Shown: positions 1 through 8,136 of the stretch, one piece after another
How the letters are laid out: each line of letters begins with the position of its first letter
Numbering within the stretch: position 1 is the stretch's first letter
Source of the DNA: Ferruginibacter sp.
GTDB taxonomy: Bacteria > Bacteroidota > Bacteroidia > Chitinophagales > Chitinophagaceae
Length of the DNA stretch: 64,000 nucleotides
Direction of reading: 5' to 3'
NCBI GenBank assembly: GCA_025362235.1
Contig: JANYGZ010000077.1
Span: forward strand, 1 to 64,000
Position numbers and translations under genes: made by a program
Notes under the pieces: generated by a model
The model's database searches: none
What the model was told of the DNA's origin: nothing
The model's input: the letters and a program-made list of their open reading frames with translations, nothing else

Positions 1-137
1 GACATCAGACATCAGACATCAGACATCAGACATCAGACATCAGACATCAGACATCAGACATCAGACATCAGACATCAGACATCAGACATCAGACATCAGA
101 CATCAGACATCAGACATCAGACATCAGACATCAGACA
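1..137. repeat. Heptamer tandem repeat (GACATCA)n
   Basis: About 19.6 uninterrupted copies of the 7-bp unit GACATCA, already in progress at the first base, so the true array is longer. It ends 13 bp before the rpe start codon. Because 7 is not a multiple of 3, every forward frame reads the same stop-free seven-codon cycle (D-I-R-H-Q-T-S), while the reverse strand has TGA in all frames. An in-frame TAA at 139-141 separates the array from rpe, so it is not an N-terminal extension of that protein. It occupies the place where the rpe promoter would be expected. Confidence 0.97.
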
Positions 138-150
138 ATAAAAAATAAAT

Positions 151-798
151 ATGGCTATCATTGCCCCTTCGCTTCTCGCTGCTGACTTTTTACAATTACA
201 AAAAGCATGCGACATGCTCAATGGAAGCCAGGCAGACTGGTATCACCTGGATATTATGGATGGGCGTTTTGTACCTAACATCAGTTATGGCCCCATGCTG
301 GTAAATTTTTTCAGAACTGCTACTACCAAAATATGTGATGTACATTTAATGATTGAAGAGCCTGAAAGATATGCTGAAGCATTTAAAGAAGCCGGCGCAG
401 ATATCTTAACGGTACATTACGAAGCCTGCACTCATTTGCACAGAAACATTCAACAGATAAAAAGCCTGGGTATGCAGGCAGGTGTAGCGCTTAACCCGCA
501 TACATCAGTTGAATTATTAAAAGATATCTTACAGGATATCGATGTGGTTTTATTGATGAGTGTAAATCCCGGTTTTGGTGGGCAATCATTTATCCCTCAT
601 ACCATTAATAAAATTAAAAGAATGAGGGAAATGATTGATGAACAGTTACTGCATGTAAAGATAGAAATTGACGGGGGCGTGACTGTAGAAAATGCCCAGA
701 TGATTATTGATGCAGGTGCCGATATATTGGTAGCAGGCAGCACTGTTTTTAAAGCGGCTGACCCAACAAAAACTATTGCTGCATTAAAAGCTATTTAA
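151..798 (+). CDS. rpe: Ribulose-phosphate 3-epimerase
   Basis: Interconverts D-ribulose 5-phosphate and D-xylulose 5-phosphate in the cytosolic pentose phosphate pathway. The 215-aa length is usual for the family. Visible signatures are HLDIMDGRFVPN at residues 32-43 (metal and catalytic residues H32, D34), DVHLMIEEP with H65, the phosphate-loop stretch VNPGFGGQSF, and EIDGGV near residue 173 carrying the second catalytic Asp. The ATG is preceded by an A-rich leader rather than a Shine-Dalgarno sequence, which is normal for Bacteroidota. The gene lies directly behind a heptamer array and its last 8 bases overlap the stop end of the convergent lipoprotein gene. Confidence 0.96.
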   Translation: MAIIAPSLLAADFLQLQKACDMLNGSQADWYHLDIMDGRFVPNISYGPMLVNFFRTATTKICDVHLMIEEPERYAEAFKEAGADILTVHYEACTHLHRNIQQIKSLGMQAGVALNPHTSVELLKDILQDIDVVLLMSVNPGFGGQSFIPHTINKIKRMREMIDEQLLHVKIEIDGGVTVENAQMIIDAGADILVAGSTVFKAADPTKTIAALKAI

Positions 799-1654
799 GC
801 GAATCGGCTACCTGTAATAATACATCCGCAGATTGTTTTACCCAGTTAGCTTCGTTTCGGTTCCAGTTATATTTTTTTGAGATTATATTTTCAAGCAGTT
901 GCTGGCCTTGCACAGCCTGGTCTTTATTATAAAAACAATCAATCCATTTAGGGGCTATTTTCGCTTTATTAACAATGGATATCCCGCCCTGGTACCATTT
1001 AAAACAACTGGGTAAACCATAAAAAGAAATTACAGATAACTTTCTGTTTACATGATCCTGCAAAAATTTATTATAAAAAATCACACACTCAATTACTCTT
1101 TGTTTAACCGCACTATCAGTTTCAATATGGGTAGGTTTTATGCGCCATTTATTGTTTGCCGGGTAAAAGGGATCATTAAAATTATTAATATATTTTTTGC
1201 CGTCTGCAATAAATTTTACTGCTGGTTCTTTACCTGTTTTTAAAAGAAGGTTTTTAATACCGATGGCATTTAACAGGTACTCTTTTTTTGCCCCATCATT
1301 AAAAACAATATTTATTTTTTTTGATTTTTCGTCCATCACCCACTTACCAGTTTTATTATTATCACGGGGGTTTTGCACCATCGAACCATCATCAAAAAAG
1401 CAAAATCCATGAAAAGGAATTTGAAGCCCATTATCACCGCTGCCACTTAAAATCCCGTCATCCACATCTTCTTTACTTTGCCAGTTTTGACACAATAGTT
1501 GCGCCAATGTATTTGAAGACGATAAATTTATCATTGAGCTGGATAAAGTATCGGCTGCCGGCTTTTTATCTTGCCCTGCATTATTATTATTTTTATTATT
1601 GCAACTACAAAAAAAGCATGCAAGCAAAATGGTAACTGGTAATAAAGTTTTCAA
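791..1654 (-). CDS. Predicted lipoprotein, lipocalin-like
   Basis: A secreted lipoprotein of unknown function. I place the start at a TTG at 1654, which gives MKTLLPVTILLACFFCSC, a short signal peptide ending in a lipobox-like Cys. A longer reading frame back to 1747 would add a tail before the signal and run into the inverted-repeat element upstream. After an Asn-rich linker, a segment with a W...G.W.....K.I.I.F pattern resembles lipocalin-like or META-type beta-barrel domains in Bacteroidota lipoproteins; this is inference from pattern only. The C-terminal half, with many aromatic residues, is not recognised. The stop is TAG and overlaps the rpe 3' end in convergent orientation. Confidence 0.7.
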   Translation of the reverse strand: MKTLLPVTILLACFFCSCNNKNNNNAGQDKKPAADTLSSSMINLSSSNTLAQLLCQNWQSKEDVDDGILSGSGDNGLQIPFHGFCFFDDGSMVQNPRDNNKTGKWVMDEKSKKINIVFNDGAKKEYLLNAIGIKNLLLKTGKEPAVKFIADGKKYINNFNDPFYPANNKWRIKPTHIETDSAVKQRVIECVIFYNKFLQDHVNRKLSVISFYGLPSCFKWYQGGISIVNKAKIAPKWIDCFYNKDQAVQGQQLLENIISKKYNWNRNEANWVKQSADVLLQVADSLK

Positions 1655-1704
1655 TTTTTTATTCGAAATTAAGGAGAACTGTTCAAATTGTATTTTCCAG
1701 TTAA

Positions 1705-1810
1705 TTTCACACAACGAAACCACGGATACAAAGTTCGCAAAGAACAAATTGTATTCTTCAAGACTGTATTTCTTTGTGTTCTTTTTTTTCGTTGTATGCT
1801 TTGTGTGAAA
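1705..1810. repeat. Inverted-repeat element, copy 1
   Basis: An approximately 106-bp segment bounded by TTTCACACAA on the left and the complementary TTGTGTGAAA on the right, with imperfectly complementary arms rich in ACAAAG/CTTTGT words. A second copy lies at 17268-17367. The right arms of the two copies agree closely when both are read inward (TTTCACACAAAG, then TACAACGAAAA). No reading frame is convincing inside it. It is probably a small dispersed palindromic element. Here it lies between the divergent lipoprotein and TonB receptor genes. Confidence 0.75.
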
Positions 1811-1974
1811 CCCGGCAGAGATTCAATATTTTGCAATAATCGGTCTATATACAAACATCCTTTTAAAATATAATACAATCAAAATATTTTTAATAAGTCT
1901 ACGTTATTAAAAAATGTAAATACCAATAACTTTACAAACAGTCTCCAGAAAAATAAAATATTTATCTTCATGCA

Positions 1975-4497
1975 ATGAGAGTATTTACAGTGCTTGTATT
2001 ATCCCTGTTTTTTTTTACTGCATCGGCCCAAAAAAAAATTGCTTTCATAAGCGGACATGTAACAGATGAAAATGACAAACCTTTAGCCAATGTTTCTGTT
2101 ATTGTATTGGGCAAAAAAAACGGCATCATCACCAACGACAGTGGTTTCTTTCGCATAAAAACAGCAGCATCAAAATCACTGGCACTTATTTTTTCGTACA
2201 CCGGTTATTCAGAAGCACAGAAAAATTTTTACTTAAGTGAAAATGAAGAAGAAAAAATTACTGTTCAGTTGCAACGGGGTTCAAAAATGCTTCAAAATGT
2301 TGTGATAGGTATGGGCAAAGAAAGAACGGAGATAGGGCTGATAAAAATAAACCCTAAAAATGCATTGGTGTTACCCAGTACGGTAGGCGGTATTGAAGGT
2401 TTAATAAAAATACTGGTAGGCAGCAATAATGAGCTAACTTCTCAATACAGTGTACGCGGCGGAAATTATGATGAAAACCTGGTGTACATAAATGATTTTG
2501 AAATCTTTCGTCCTTACCTGGTAAGAAGCGGCCAGCAGGAAGGGCTGAGTTTTATTAATCCTGAAATGACGAAGAATGTTAATTTCTATACGGGTGGTTT
2601 CCAGTCAAAATATGGAGATAAAATGAGCAGCGTTTTAGACATCCAATATAAGAAACCACATTTGCCCGATTCATCTGCAGGGTCTAAAAAAATTAGCGGT
2701 TCTGCCTATATCAGTTTGTTGGAACAGGGTATTTTTTTGGAAGGAGCCAGTAAAAATGAAAGAATCACTTATATGGTTGGCATGCGTTTTAAAAACAACC
2801 GCAGCCTATTAAATAGCCAGCAAACTATTGGCTATTACACACCAGCATCTGCCGATTTCCAGGCTTCAGTAACATACAAACTAAATGAAAAATGGCAGCT
2901 TGAAATGCTGGGCATTCTTTCTGCAACCAAATTTACCTTTATACCGCAATCGGTTCAAAAAACATCGGCTGTTTTTACTCCTTTGTTTACAGCAAACCTT
3001 GGGTTGAATATTGATTTTGACGGGGAGGAACAGGATAAATATACATCAAGCATGCTGGGCCTAACTGCAATACAGCAGGTAAATAAAAGGTTAAGGCTTA
3101 AATGGATGCTTAGCCGGTATGGAGATATAGAAAATGAAAATTTTGATATTGGCAGTTCTTATTTATTTGGTGAAAGAGATTTTGATAATACCAGCAGTAC
3201 CTATGGACAAATTATAAACCCGTTAGGAGCCGGATTTTACCTCAATTATGGACGCAACGAATTAAACATAGCCATCTATAATGCAGCAGTAAAGGGCAGT
3301 ATCGATTATGGCAAACATTTTATTCAGTTTGGCAACAGTATACAACAACAGAAAATAACTGATAAGTTATACGAGTGGGAATACCAGGATAGTACAGGTT
3401 ATTCGTTACCTGTTAATACAGGCAGTCTTTATCATTTTATAAATTCTTCCGGCAATCTTTCTATACAAACTTACAGTGGTTTTGTGCAGGACAATATCAA
3501 TTTTGCAAATAACAAAAATGACATTTTATTACAGGCGGGCATAAGATACAATTACAATACGTTTACCAAAGAGTTTTTAATAAGTCCCCGAGCGGAACTA
3601 AGTATTATACCCAAAACAAATAAAAATGTTGTGTACAAATTAGCTGCCGGCATTTACGACCAGCCGCCTTTTTACAGGGAATTCAGAAGGTATAATGGCA
3701 CATTAAATACAAATATACTGGCACAAAAAAGTGTACAGTTTGTAGCTGGGTTCGACTATAATTTTGTCACTACAAAAAAGCCATTTCGCATTACAACCGA
3801 AGCTTATTACAAATACATTAAAGATTGTATCCCCTATGATATCGACAATTTAAAAATCAGGTATTATGGTGAGAACAACGCCAAAGCCTATGCCTATGGA
3901 TTAGAGACGAGGTTGTACAGCGAATTGATAAAAGATGCTGAAAGCTGGCTGAGCATTGGGCTTATGAAAACCAAAGAAAATATTGACGGTGATTATTATT
4001 ATAATTATTTAAATAAAGACGGTGAAATTATTGGCCCAAGGATCCCGGATAAAATACCGGTTGACAGTGTTAAACAGGATGTAGGCTGGGTAAGGCGCCC
4101 GACAGACAGGTTATTAACTGTAGGATTATTTTTACAGGATTATTTAGCCACCAATAAAAATTTCAGGGTTCATTTAAATATCATTTACGGCAGTAATATG
4201 CCCTTTAATATTCCTGATAACCCTAAGTACCGTAATGCACTGATTATTGACCCTTATATAAGGGTAGATATTGGCTTTAGCGCATTGCTGTATGACAGAA
4301 ATAATAATAAAAACAGAAGCCATAATCCCTTTAAAGGTTTTGAGAATATTTGGGCAAGTTTTGAAGTGTATAACCTGATAGACAGGCCAAACACTATCTC
4401 CTATCAATCGATAAAAGATTTCTCCAATACGGTATACAGCATCCCTAACAGCCTTACGCCACGGTTGCTAAATTTTAAAATTTTGGGAAGATTCTGA
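1975..4497 (+). CDS. TonB-dependent receptor with CarboxypepD_reg-like domain
   Basis: Outer-membrane gated transporter taking up an unknown ligand using energy from TonB. The 840-aa protein has an N-terminal signal peptide (about residues 1-19, ending TASAQ), a CarboxypepD_reg-like beta-sandwich from about 26 to 95 (GHVTDENDKPLANVSV, then DSGFFRI), a plug domain from about 110 to 225 (YSVRGGNYDENLVYIND is typical) and a long beta-barrel ending in the outer-membrane-type terminal Phe (KILGRF). No SusD partner gene or carbohydrate-active enzymes sit beside it, so it is not part of a recognisable polysaccharide utilisation locus. The substrate cannot be read from the sequence. The 5' region is AT-rich, with no riboswitch that I can see. 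Confidence 0.92.
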   Translation: MRVFTVLVLSLFFFTASAQKKIAFISGHVTDENDKPLANVSVIVLGKKNGIITNDSGFFRIKTAASKSLALIFSYTGYSEAQKNFYLSENEEEKITVQLQRGSKMLQNVVIGMGKERTEIGLIKINPKNALVLPSTVGGIEGLIKILVGSNNELTSQYSVRGGNYDENLVYINDFEIFRPYLVRSGQQEGLSFINPEMTKNVNFYTGGFQSKYGDKMSSVLDIQYKKPHLPDSSAGSKKISGSAYISLLEQGIFLEGASKNERITYMVGMRFKNNRSLLNSQQTIGYYTPASADFQASVTYKLNEKWQLEMLGILSATKFTFIPQSVQKTSAVFTPLFTANLGLNIDFDGEEQDKYTSSMLGLTAIQQVNKRLRLKWMLSRYGDIENENFDIGSSYLFGERDFDNTSSTYGQIINPLGAGFYLNYGRNELNIAIYNAAVKGSIDYGKHFIQFGNSIQQQKITDKLYEWEYQDSTGYSLPVNTGSLYHFINSSGNLSIQTYSGFVQDNINFANNKNDILLQAGIRYNYNTFTKEFLISPRAELSIIPKTNKNVVYKLAAGIYDQPPFYREFRRYNGTLNTNILAQKSVQFVAGFDYNFVTTKKPFRITTEAYYKYIKDCIPYDIDNLKIRYYGENNAKAYAYGLETRLYSELIKDAESWLSIGLMKTKENIDGDYYYNYLNKDGEIIGPRIPDKIPVDSVKQDVGWVRRPTDRLLTVGLFLQDYLATNKNFRVHLNIIYGSNMPFNIPDNPKYRNALIIDPYIRVDIGFSALLYDRNNNKNRSHNPFKGFENIWASFEVYNLIDRPNTISYQSIKDFSNTVYSIPNSLTPRLLNFKILGRF

Positions 4498-4537
4498 TAC
4501 TTTATCGATTTCAGAAGTCTATAAGTTTTTTACCGGG

Positions 4538-5659
4538 CTACATATTTTTTTGAAACCAGCGTTCGTAAGCGGGATCTAAAAATTCAATGGTAGTACCACT
4601 GTCGTCAATTAATTCCTTTTGTACCAGCGCTTTTTTTATTTTCAGCACGTTGGCTGAAGTACCAAGTTCGTAGCGGTGGATGATATCCTTGGAGCTGAAA
4701 TTTTTTGTTATACCATCTGCCAGTGCTTTTAAAAAATTAAACTGCGGCGTAGAAAGGTTTTCCGTATCCCTTGTGTATAATAAGGCATTTTGTTCAAGCA
4801 GGTCTACTGTTGCATCTTCCAGTATTTTTTGTGTTGCCACCCTTTCTGTTTTTATCCATACAAGGTGCGATAATTGTTGTACATAATAGGAATGATCTTT
4901 TACAGTATCGGCAATTTCATTGGCCAATTGTGGTGAAATCTTTTTCTTAGTATTTAAAAATTGTCTTACAATATATTTAACCCATTCCTCCCTTTGTATT
5001 TTTGGCAAAAAAATCACTTCGCCAAATTTGTAAAATGCCTTGGATTGTTTTGTAAAAAGTTCAGTCATCATGTGTTGGCGGCTGCCATACAGGCAATAGC
5101 ATACATGGGTATGGTGCTGCCATTCGCTACGCAGGCGTTTTTGAAAAAGTTCAGGTTCATCAAAGTTGGCAAGGTTTTGAAACTCATCAAGGCACACTAT
5201 GATTTTTAAATTTTTAGCAACTGCAATTTTTTCGGGCAGGTTCAATATCTCCTGGTAATTTTTTTCAAGCAGTTTCCATTCAAACGAGATGTCCAGATCC
5301 TGCAACGGGTCGCTACCAATGGATATTTTTGGTGTCAGATTTTTTAAAAATTGTTTACTGGCTGCTATCCATTCTTCCACTTTACCAGAGGTAGCTTTTA
5401 TAGTAGCGGTTGCCAATGCCTTGTAAAATCCTTCTTCATTGCGTATGCCCATCATATCAATCATTACTGTTTTGGTTTGCCTGCCATGAAGGGATGCAGC
5501 CACTTTTTTTACCAGGGATGACTTGCCCCATCTGCGTGGTGATATCAGGATGGTATTTACCTGGTTGGTAAAATTATCTTTCAACCGCTGCATTTCTTTG
5601 CTGCGGTTGGTAAATTCATCTGCACTTACGGTTCTTCCAAATAAAAAGGGGCTTTGCAT
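4538..5659 (-). CDS. AAA/STAND-type ATPase with C-terminal winged helix
   Basis: A P-loop ATPase of the archaeal-ATPase-like group common in Bacteroidota, cellular role unknown. Walker A is PRRWGKSS at residues 41-48, and Walker B is IIVCLDEFQNL near residue 160. A sensor-like stretch (LYGSRQHMM) follows, and residues about 300-350 (TPQFNFLKALADGI to VQKELIDD) look like a winged helix. I choose ATG 5659, giving 373 aa; a TTG at 5665 lies inside the predicted -7 box and is unlikely. Predicted promoter geometry puts +1 on the ATG, so the message may be leaderless. A triple palindrome overlaps the -33 element, which suggests repression, possibly by the protein's own winged helix (inference). Confidence 0.85.
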   Translation of the reverse strand: MQSPFLFGRTVSADEFTNRSKEMQRLKDNFTNQVNTILISPRRWGKSSLVKKVAASLHGRQTKTVMIDMMGIRNEEGFYKALATATIKATSGKVEEWIAASKQFLKNLTPKISIGSDPLQDLDISFEWKLLEKNYQEILNLPEKIAVAKNLKIIVCLDEFQNLANFDEPELFQKRLRSEWQHHTHVCYCLYGSRQHMMTELFTKQSKAFYKFGEVIFLPKIQREEWVKYIVRQFLNTKKKISPQLANEIADTVKDHSYYVQQLSHLVWIKTERVATQKILEDATVDLLEQNALLYTRDTENLSTPQFNFLKALADGITKNFSSKDIIHRYELGTSANVLKIKKALVQKELIDDSGTTIEFLDPAYERWFQKNM

Positions 5660-5662
5660 ACT

Positions 5663-5694
5663 CAAATATAAAGGTGTTTTTTGAGCTTACCAAA
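5663..5694 (-). promoter_or_regulatory. Promoter of the ATPase gene (TTTG-N20-TATATTTG)
   Basis: Read on the minus strand, a -33 box TTTG (complement at 5691-5694) is followed after exactly 20 nt by the -7 box TATATTTG (complement at 5663-5670), matching the Bacteroidota consensus TTTG/TAnnTTTG. Only three bases separate the box from the ATG at 5659, so with usual spacing transcription starts at the start codon. The -33 box sits inside the first of three palindromic operator units. Confidence 0.6.
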
Positions 5695-5732
5695 TGGTAA
5701 GTTACCTTTTGGTAACTTACCATTTGGTAAGC
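5685..5732. repeat. Triple palindromic operator array
   Basis: Three 14-bp units of the form TTACC-N4-GGTAA at 5687-5700, 5702-5715 and 5717-5730, spaced exactly 15 bp apart. Together they form a perfect 22-bp inverted repeat (5685-5706 with 5711-5732) around a TTTT loop. Each unit is itself a near-perfect dyad, as expected for a dimeric regulator bound three times. The array overlaps the ATPase promoter and lies 134 bp before the divergent DUF1080 gene, so it could control either or both. It has no poly-T run typical of a terminator. Confidence 0.9.
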
Positions 5733-5866
5733 TGTTATAAAAGGTGCAGTCTCCGGTGCTAACCGGTTTATAGTACACCGCTGCAATATCTTTAAGGAAA
5801 CTCTATTTTTTTATAGTACTTTGAAAGAAAATTGAAACCCGGTTTTTAAAAGCTAAAATCTTAAAG

Positions 5867-6664
5867 ATGAAATTAATTTTTTCTTTTGCAGCATTACTGT
5901 TTTTTTCTTTGCCTGTTTTTTCCCAGTCAGATGCTGATAATAAAAAATGGATAACCCTTTTCAATGGCAAGGATATCAATGACTGGGTAGCAAAAATCAA
6001 CCATCATGATGTGGGTGATAATTATGGAAATACTTTTCGGGTAGAGGATGGAATTATAAAAGTGCGGTACGATCAGTATGATACATTTAATGAACAGTTT
6101 GGACACCTGTATTATAAGCAACCTTTTTCTTATTATCACCTTGTATTTGAATACCGTATCGTAGGCGAATGGCGAAAGGATGCCCCGGAATATACCATTA
6201 AAAACAGTGGTGTTATGATTCATTCGCAAGACCCTAAAACAATGCGACGAGATCAGAACTGGCCTATCTCTATTGAGTTTCAGTTACTGGGCGGCTTGGG
6301 TGATGGTGTGCCAAGGCCAACCGGCAATATGTGCTCACCCGGTACTGATGTAGTGTTCCAGGGAAAAATCGACTCCCGTCATTGTATTCCCTCCAGTTCT
6401 AAAACTTATGATGGGGACCAATGGGTAAAAGGTGAAATAATTGTGTTGGGCGATTCATTGATAACACATATCATTAATGGCGATACGGTATTGCAGTATT
6501 CAAAACCACAAATTGGCGGCGGGGTAGTAAACAATTACGACCCTGCTATCAAGCAGGATGGAAAACTGCTGAAAGAAGGTTTTATTGCCCTGCAAAGTGA
6601 GGGCCAGCCGGTTGATTTCAGGAATATAAAAATCCTTATCCTTGATCCTAAATCAAAAAAATAA
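5867..6664 (+). CDS. DUF1080 (3-keto-disaccharide hydrolase-like) secreted protein
   Basis: A 265-aa exported protein with an N-terminal signal peptide (about 20 residues, ending FSQ) and one DUF1080 / 3-keto-glucoside hydrolase domain, a concanavalin-like beta-sandwich. Supporting signatures are the N-terminal WITLFNGKDINDWV, the middle NSGVMIHSQDP and the C-terminal EGFIALQSEGQPVDFRNIKI. Characterised relatives cleave 3-keto-glycosides made by Gfo/Idh/MocA oxidoreductases; such an oxidoreductase occurs in this window at 60997-62442 but is far away. The exact substrate is unknown. It is divergent from the ATPase gene and shares its operator-bearing upstream region. Confidence 0.88.
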   Translation: MKLIFSFAALLFFSLPVFSQSDADNKKWITLFNGKDINDWVAKINHHDVGDNYGNTFRVEDGIIKVRYDQYDTFNEQFGHLYYKQPFSYYHLVFEYRIVGEWRKDAPEYTIKNSGVMIHSQDPKTMRRDQNWPISIEFQLLGGLGDGVPRPTGNMCSPGTDVVFQGKIDSRHCIPSSSKTYDGDQWVKGEIIVLGDSLITHIINGDTVLQYSKPQIGGGVVNNYDPAIKQDGKLLKEGFIALQSEGQPVDFRNIKILILDPKSKK

Positions 6665-6714
6665 ATTGAAATAATAAGAAACTTAATTGTGAATGTTTGT
6701 GATGGTGAGGATTG

Positions 6715-6768
6715 CTCCTTAAGAAAGAATTACTAATCCATCAATTTGAGCGTGCTATTATTAAGGAG
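6715..6768. repeat. Short inverted repeat upstream of orphan gene
   Basis: CTCCTTAA at 6715-6722 is matched by TTAAGGAG at 6761-6768, an 8-bp inverted repeat with a 38-nt spacer, in the gap between the DUF1080 gene and the orphan gene at 6806. It may be chance or a border of an acquired segment; no T-run follows. Confidence 0.3.
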
Positions 6769-6805
6769 ACTTGTTACCCTATAACACCTCTAATAGGATT
6801 TTAAT

Positions 6806-7282
6806 ATGAAGAATAAAGAAAACATCAAAACTTTAAAGGGATATTTTAATTTCTTAACTGATGTTTTGGATTTCAAAATTCAAGATATTGAAAGTTATAA
6901 TTATGCTTTATATGCGAAATTTATATCAAATAGTATTGGAATATATTTTATTTATGAGTTTCGGGATTTTGTTCCCTTAATACAATTTACTAAACTTAAT
7001 GGAAGTGATTTAAAAGAGAGGCAAGGACTTTATACAATAAGAGAATTATACAAAGATGAGAACTTTATACTTCAATCTTTTTATCTTGATGAAATTTTAT
7101 TATTTAAGGAACAAAAAGATTATAGGAGTTATTTTGAAAATGTAACTACAATAGAAGACGCCATTAAAAAAAGCTCAGAGTTAGTGGAAATATATGCAAT
7201 GGATTATGTGAGAGGTTATGAAAAAACTTATATTGAGACAGATAAATGGTATAGAAAACAGGTTCTCAAAAATGTAGATTAA
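6806..7282 (+). CDS. Hypothetical protein, AT-rich orphan
   Basis: A 158-aa soluble protein with no signal peptide or membrane segment, which I do not recognise. It is rich in Asp, Glu, Lys, Tyr and Phe, with a repeated pattern of aromatic and acidic residues (IYFIYEFRDF, IRELYKDENF, YRSYFENV). The gene is visibly more AT-rich than the DUF1080 gene before it and stands alone on its strand, followed by mobile-element debris, which suggests acquisition by transfer. Small acidic aromatic proteins in such places are sometimes immunity proteins to secreted toxins, but no toxin partner is present and I make no functional claim. Confidence 0.6.
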   Translation: MKNKENIKTLKGYFNFLTDVLDFKIQDIESYNYALYAKFISNSIGIYFIYEFRDFVPLIQFTKLNGSDLKERQGLYTIRELYKDENFILQSFYLDEILLFKEQKDYRSYFENVTTIEDAIKKSSELVEIYAMDYVRGYEKTYIETDKWYRKQVLKNVD

Positions 7283-7393
7283 AATTACCTGTAGGCAGGA
7301 CACATTCTGGCACAGGGATACAGGATCGGTAGATGCGACGGATCGGCTAAGGCCAAACCCGCTTGGAAACTTTGGGGAAGACTTGCTCGGGAA

Positions 7394-7672
7394 GTAAGAA
7401 GAAATATAAATCGGTTCCCTAATGATTTTATGTTTGAAATGAACAAAAAAGAACTTGAAAATTGGAGGACGCAAAATGCGTCCTCCAAAGAAGATAAACA
7501 AGGTTTGCACTATGCGCCTTTTTGTTTTACTGAGCAGGGAGTTACTATGTTATCGTGCGTTTTAAATAGCGACAGAGCGGTAGATGTAAATATCCACATC
7601 ATACTGATATTTACAAAAATGAAAGAAATGCTACTGACTAATAAAGATATTTTAACATTAGTGTCCTGTTAA
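7394..7672 (+). pseudogene. ORF6N-domain protein, truncated at both ends
   Basis: Translation from 7394 gives VRRNINRFPNDFMFEM, then an N-W-R motif, FCFTEQGVTMLSCVL and a DVNIHIILIFTKM helix. This is the core of the ORF6N/KilA-type domain found in phage and mobile-element proteins, possibly DNA-binding. The conserved N-terminal part (about 40 residues) is missing, replaced by an unrelated GC-richer stretch at about 7290-7390. The C-terminus ends where the IS-type sequence begins: the last residues and stop (LVSC, then TAA) come from that sequence. A 23-nt perfect hairpin at 7464-7486 lies inside. It is a relic. Confidence 0.75.
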
Positions 7673-8085
7673 ATTAGTTCAAATTTTAATTGTTCACATT
7701 TTTGTTCTTTGCCATTCTTAGGGATAGTGCTTTGTAGCAGATCATTTAGATGTGTTTTATCAAAAAGAGACGCACTCATTATCTGCAACATTTCATACGT
7801 TGGCCTATTTATTTTGAGCTTGCTCTTGATTATTGCAATCAGGGTATAGGTAGCTATTGCTATATAAACGTGGGTCTTTACTGCATTCATGGATGTACCC
7901 CAGAACGATTTTATTTTCAGGTGCTGTTTTATCCATTTAAAAAATAATTCCACTTTCCATCTGTACTTATACAATAGGGCAATTTCGACAGCAGGCAGTG
8001 TAAAATTATTTGTTAGGAATACAAATATTCTTTGTTGCGCGTGATCAAAATATTTAACCTTTCTTAAAATTTCAGGATAGTTTAT
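7661..8085 (-). mobile_element. IS4-type transposase remnant
   Basis: The minus strand encodes the C-terminal part of a DDE transposase, open from about 8085 and ending at 7669. The IS4-family signature Y-x2-R-x3-E-x6-K is intact in YKYRWKVELFFKWIK, followed by HLKIKSFWGTS. Upstream residues (FVFLTNNF, LPAVEIALLY) continue the frame until an in-frame TAA near 8082, so the N-terminal two thirds with the first catalytic Asp residues are lost. One element end is probably at about 7661 (GTGTCCTGTTAAATTA), exactly where the ORF6N homology stops. The other end is not visible. The remnant cannot transpose by itself. Confidence 0.8.
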
Positions 8086-8136
8086 TTACGAAATTAATTC
8101 TCGAATTTCAAGCCGGCCGTATTAAGCCTTAATCCT

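Noticed and set aside
1-137. CRISPR array
   Set aside because: The repeat unit is 7 bp with no spacers and no cas genes nearby; it is a simple tandem repeat.
1669-1878. Small coding frames at 1669-1878 on both strands
   Set aside because: They run through the inverted-repeat element, show no signal or domain, and conflict with the better TTG start of the lipoprotein.
1975-4497. SusC component of a polysaccharide utilisation locus
   Set aside because: At 840 aa it is shorter than SusC proteins, with no SusD gene or glycoside hydrolases nearby.
5685-5732. Intrinsic terminator
   Set aside because: The long stem lacks a T-run and lies upstream of two divergent starts; three phased 14-bp dyads fit operators better.
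4538-6664. Phage defence system built on the ATPase
   Set aside because: No nuclease, methyltransferase, toxin or other effector accompanies the ATPase, and its neighbours are a TonB receptor and a DUF1080 protein.
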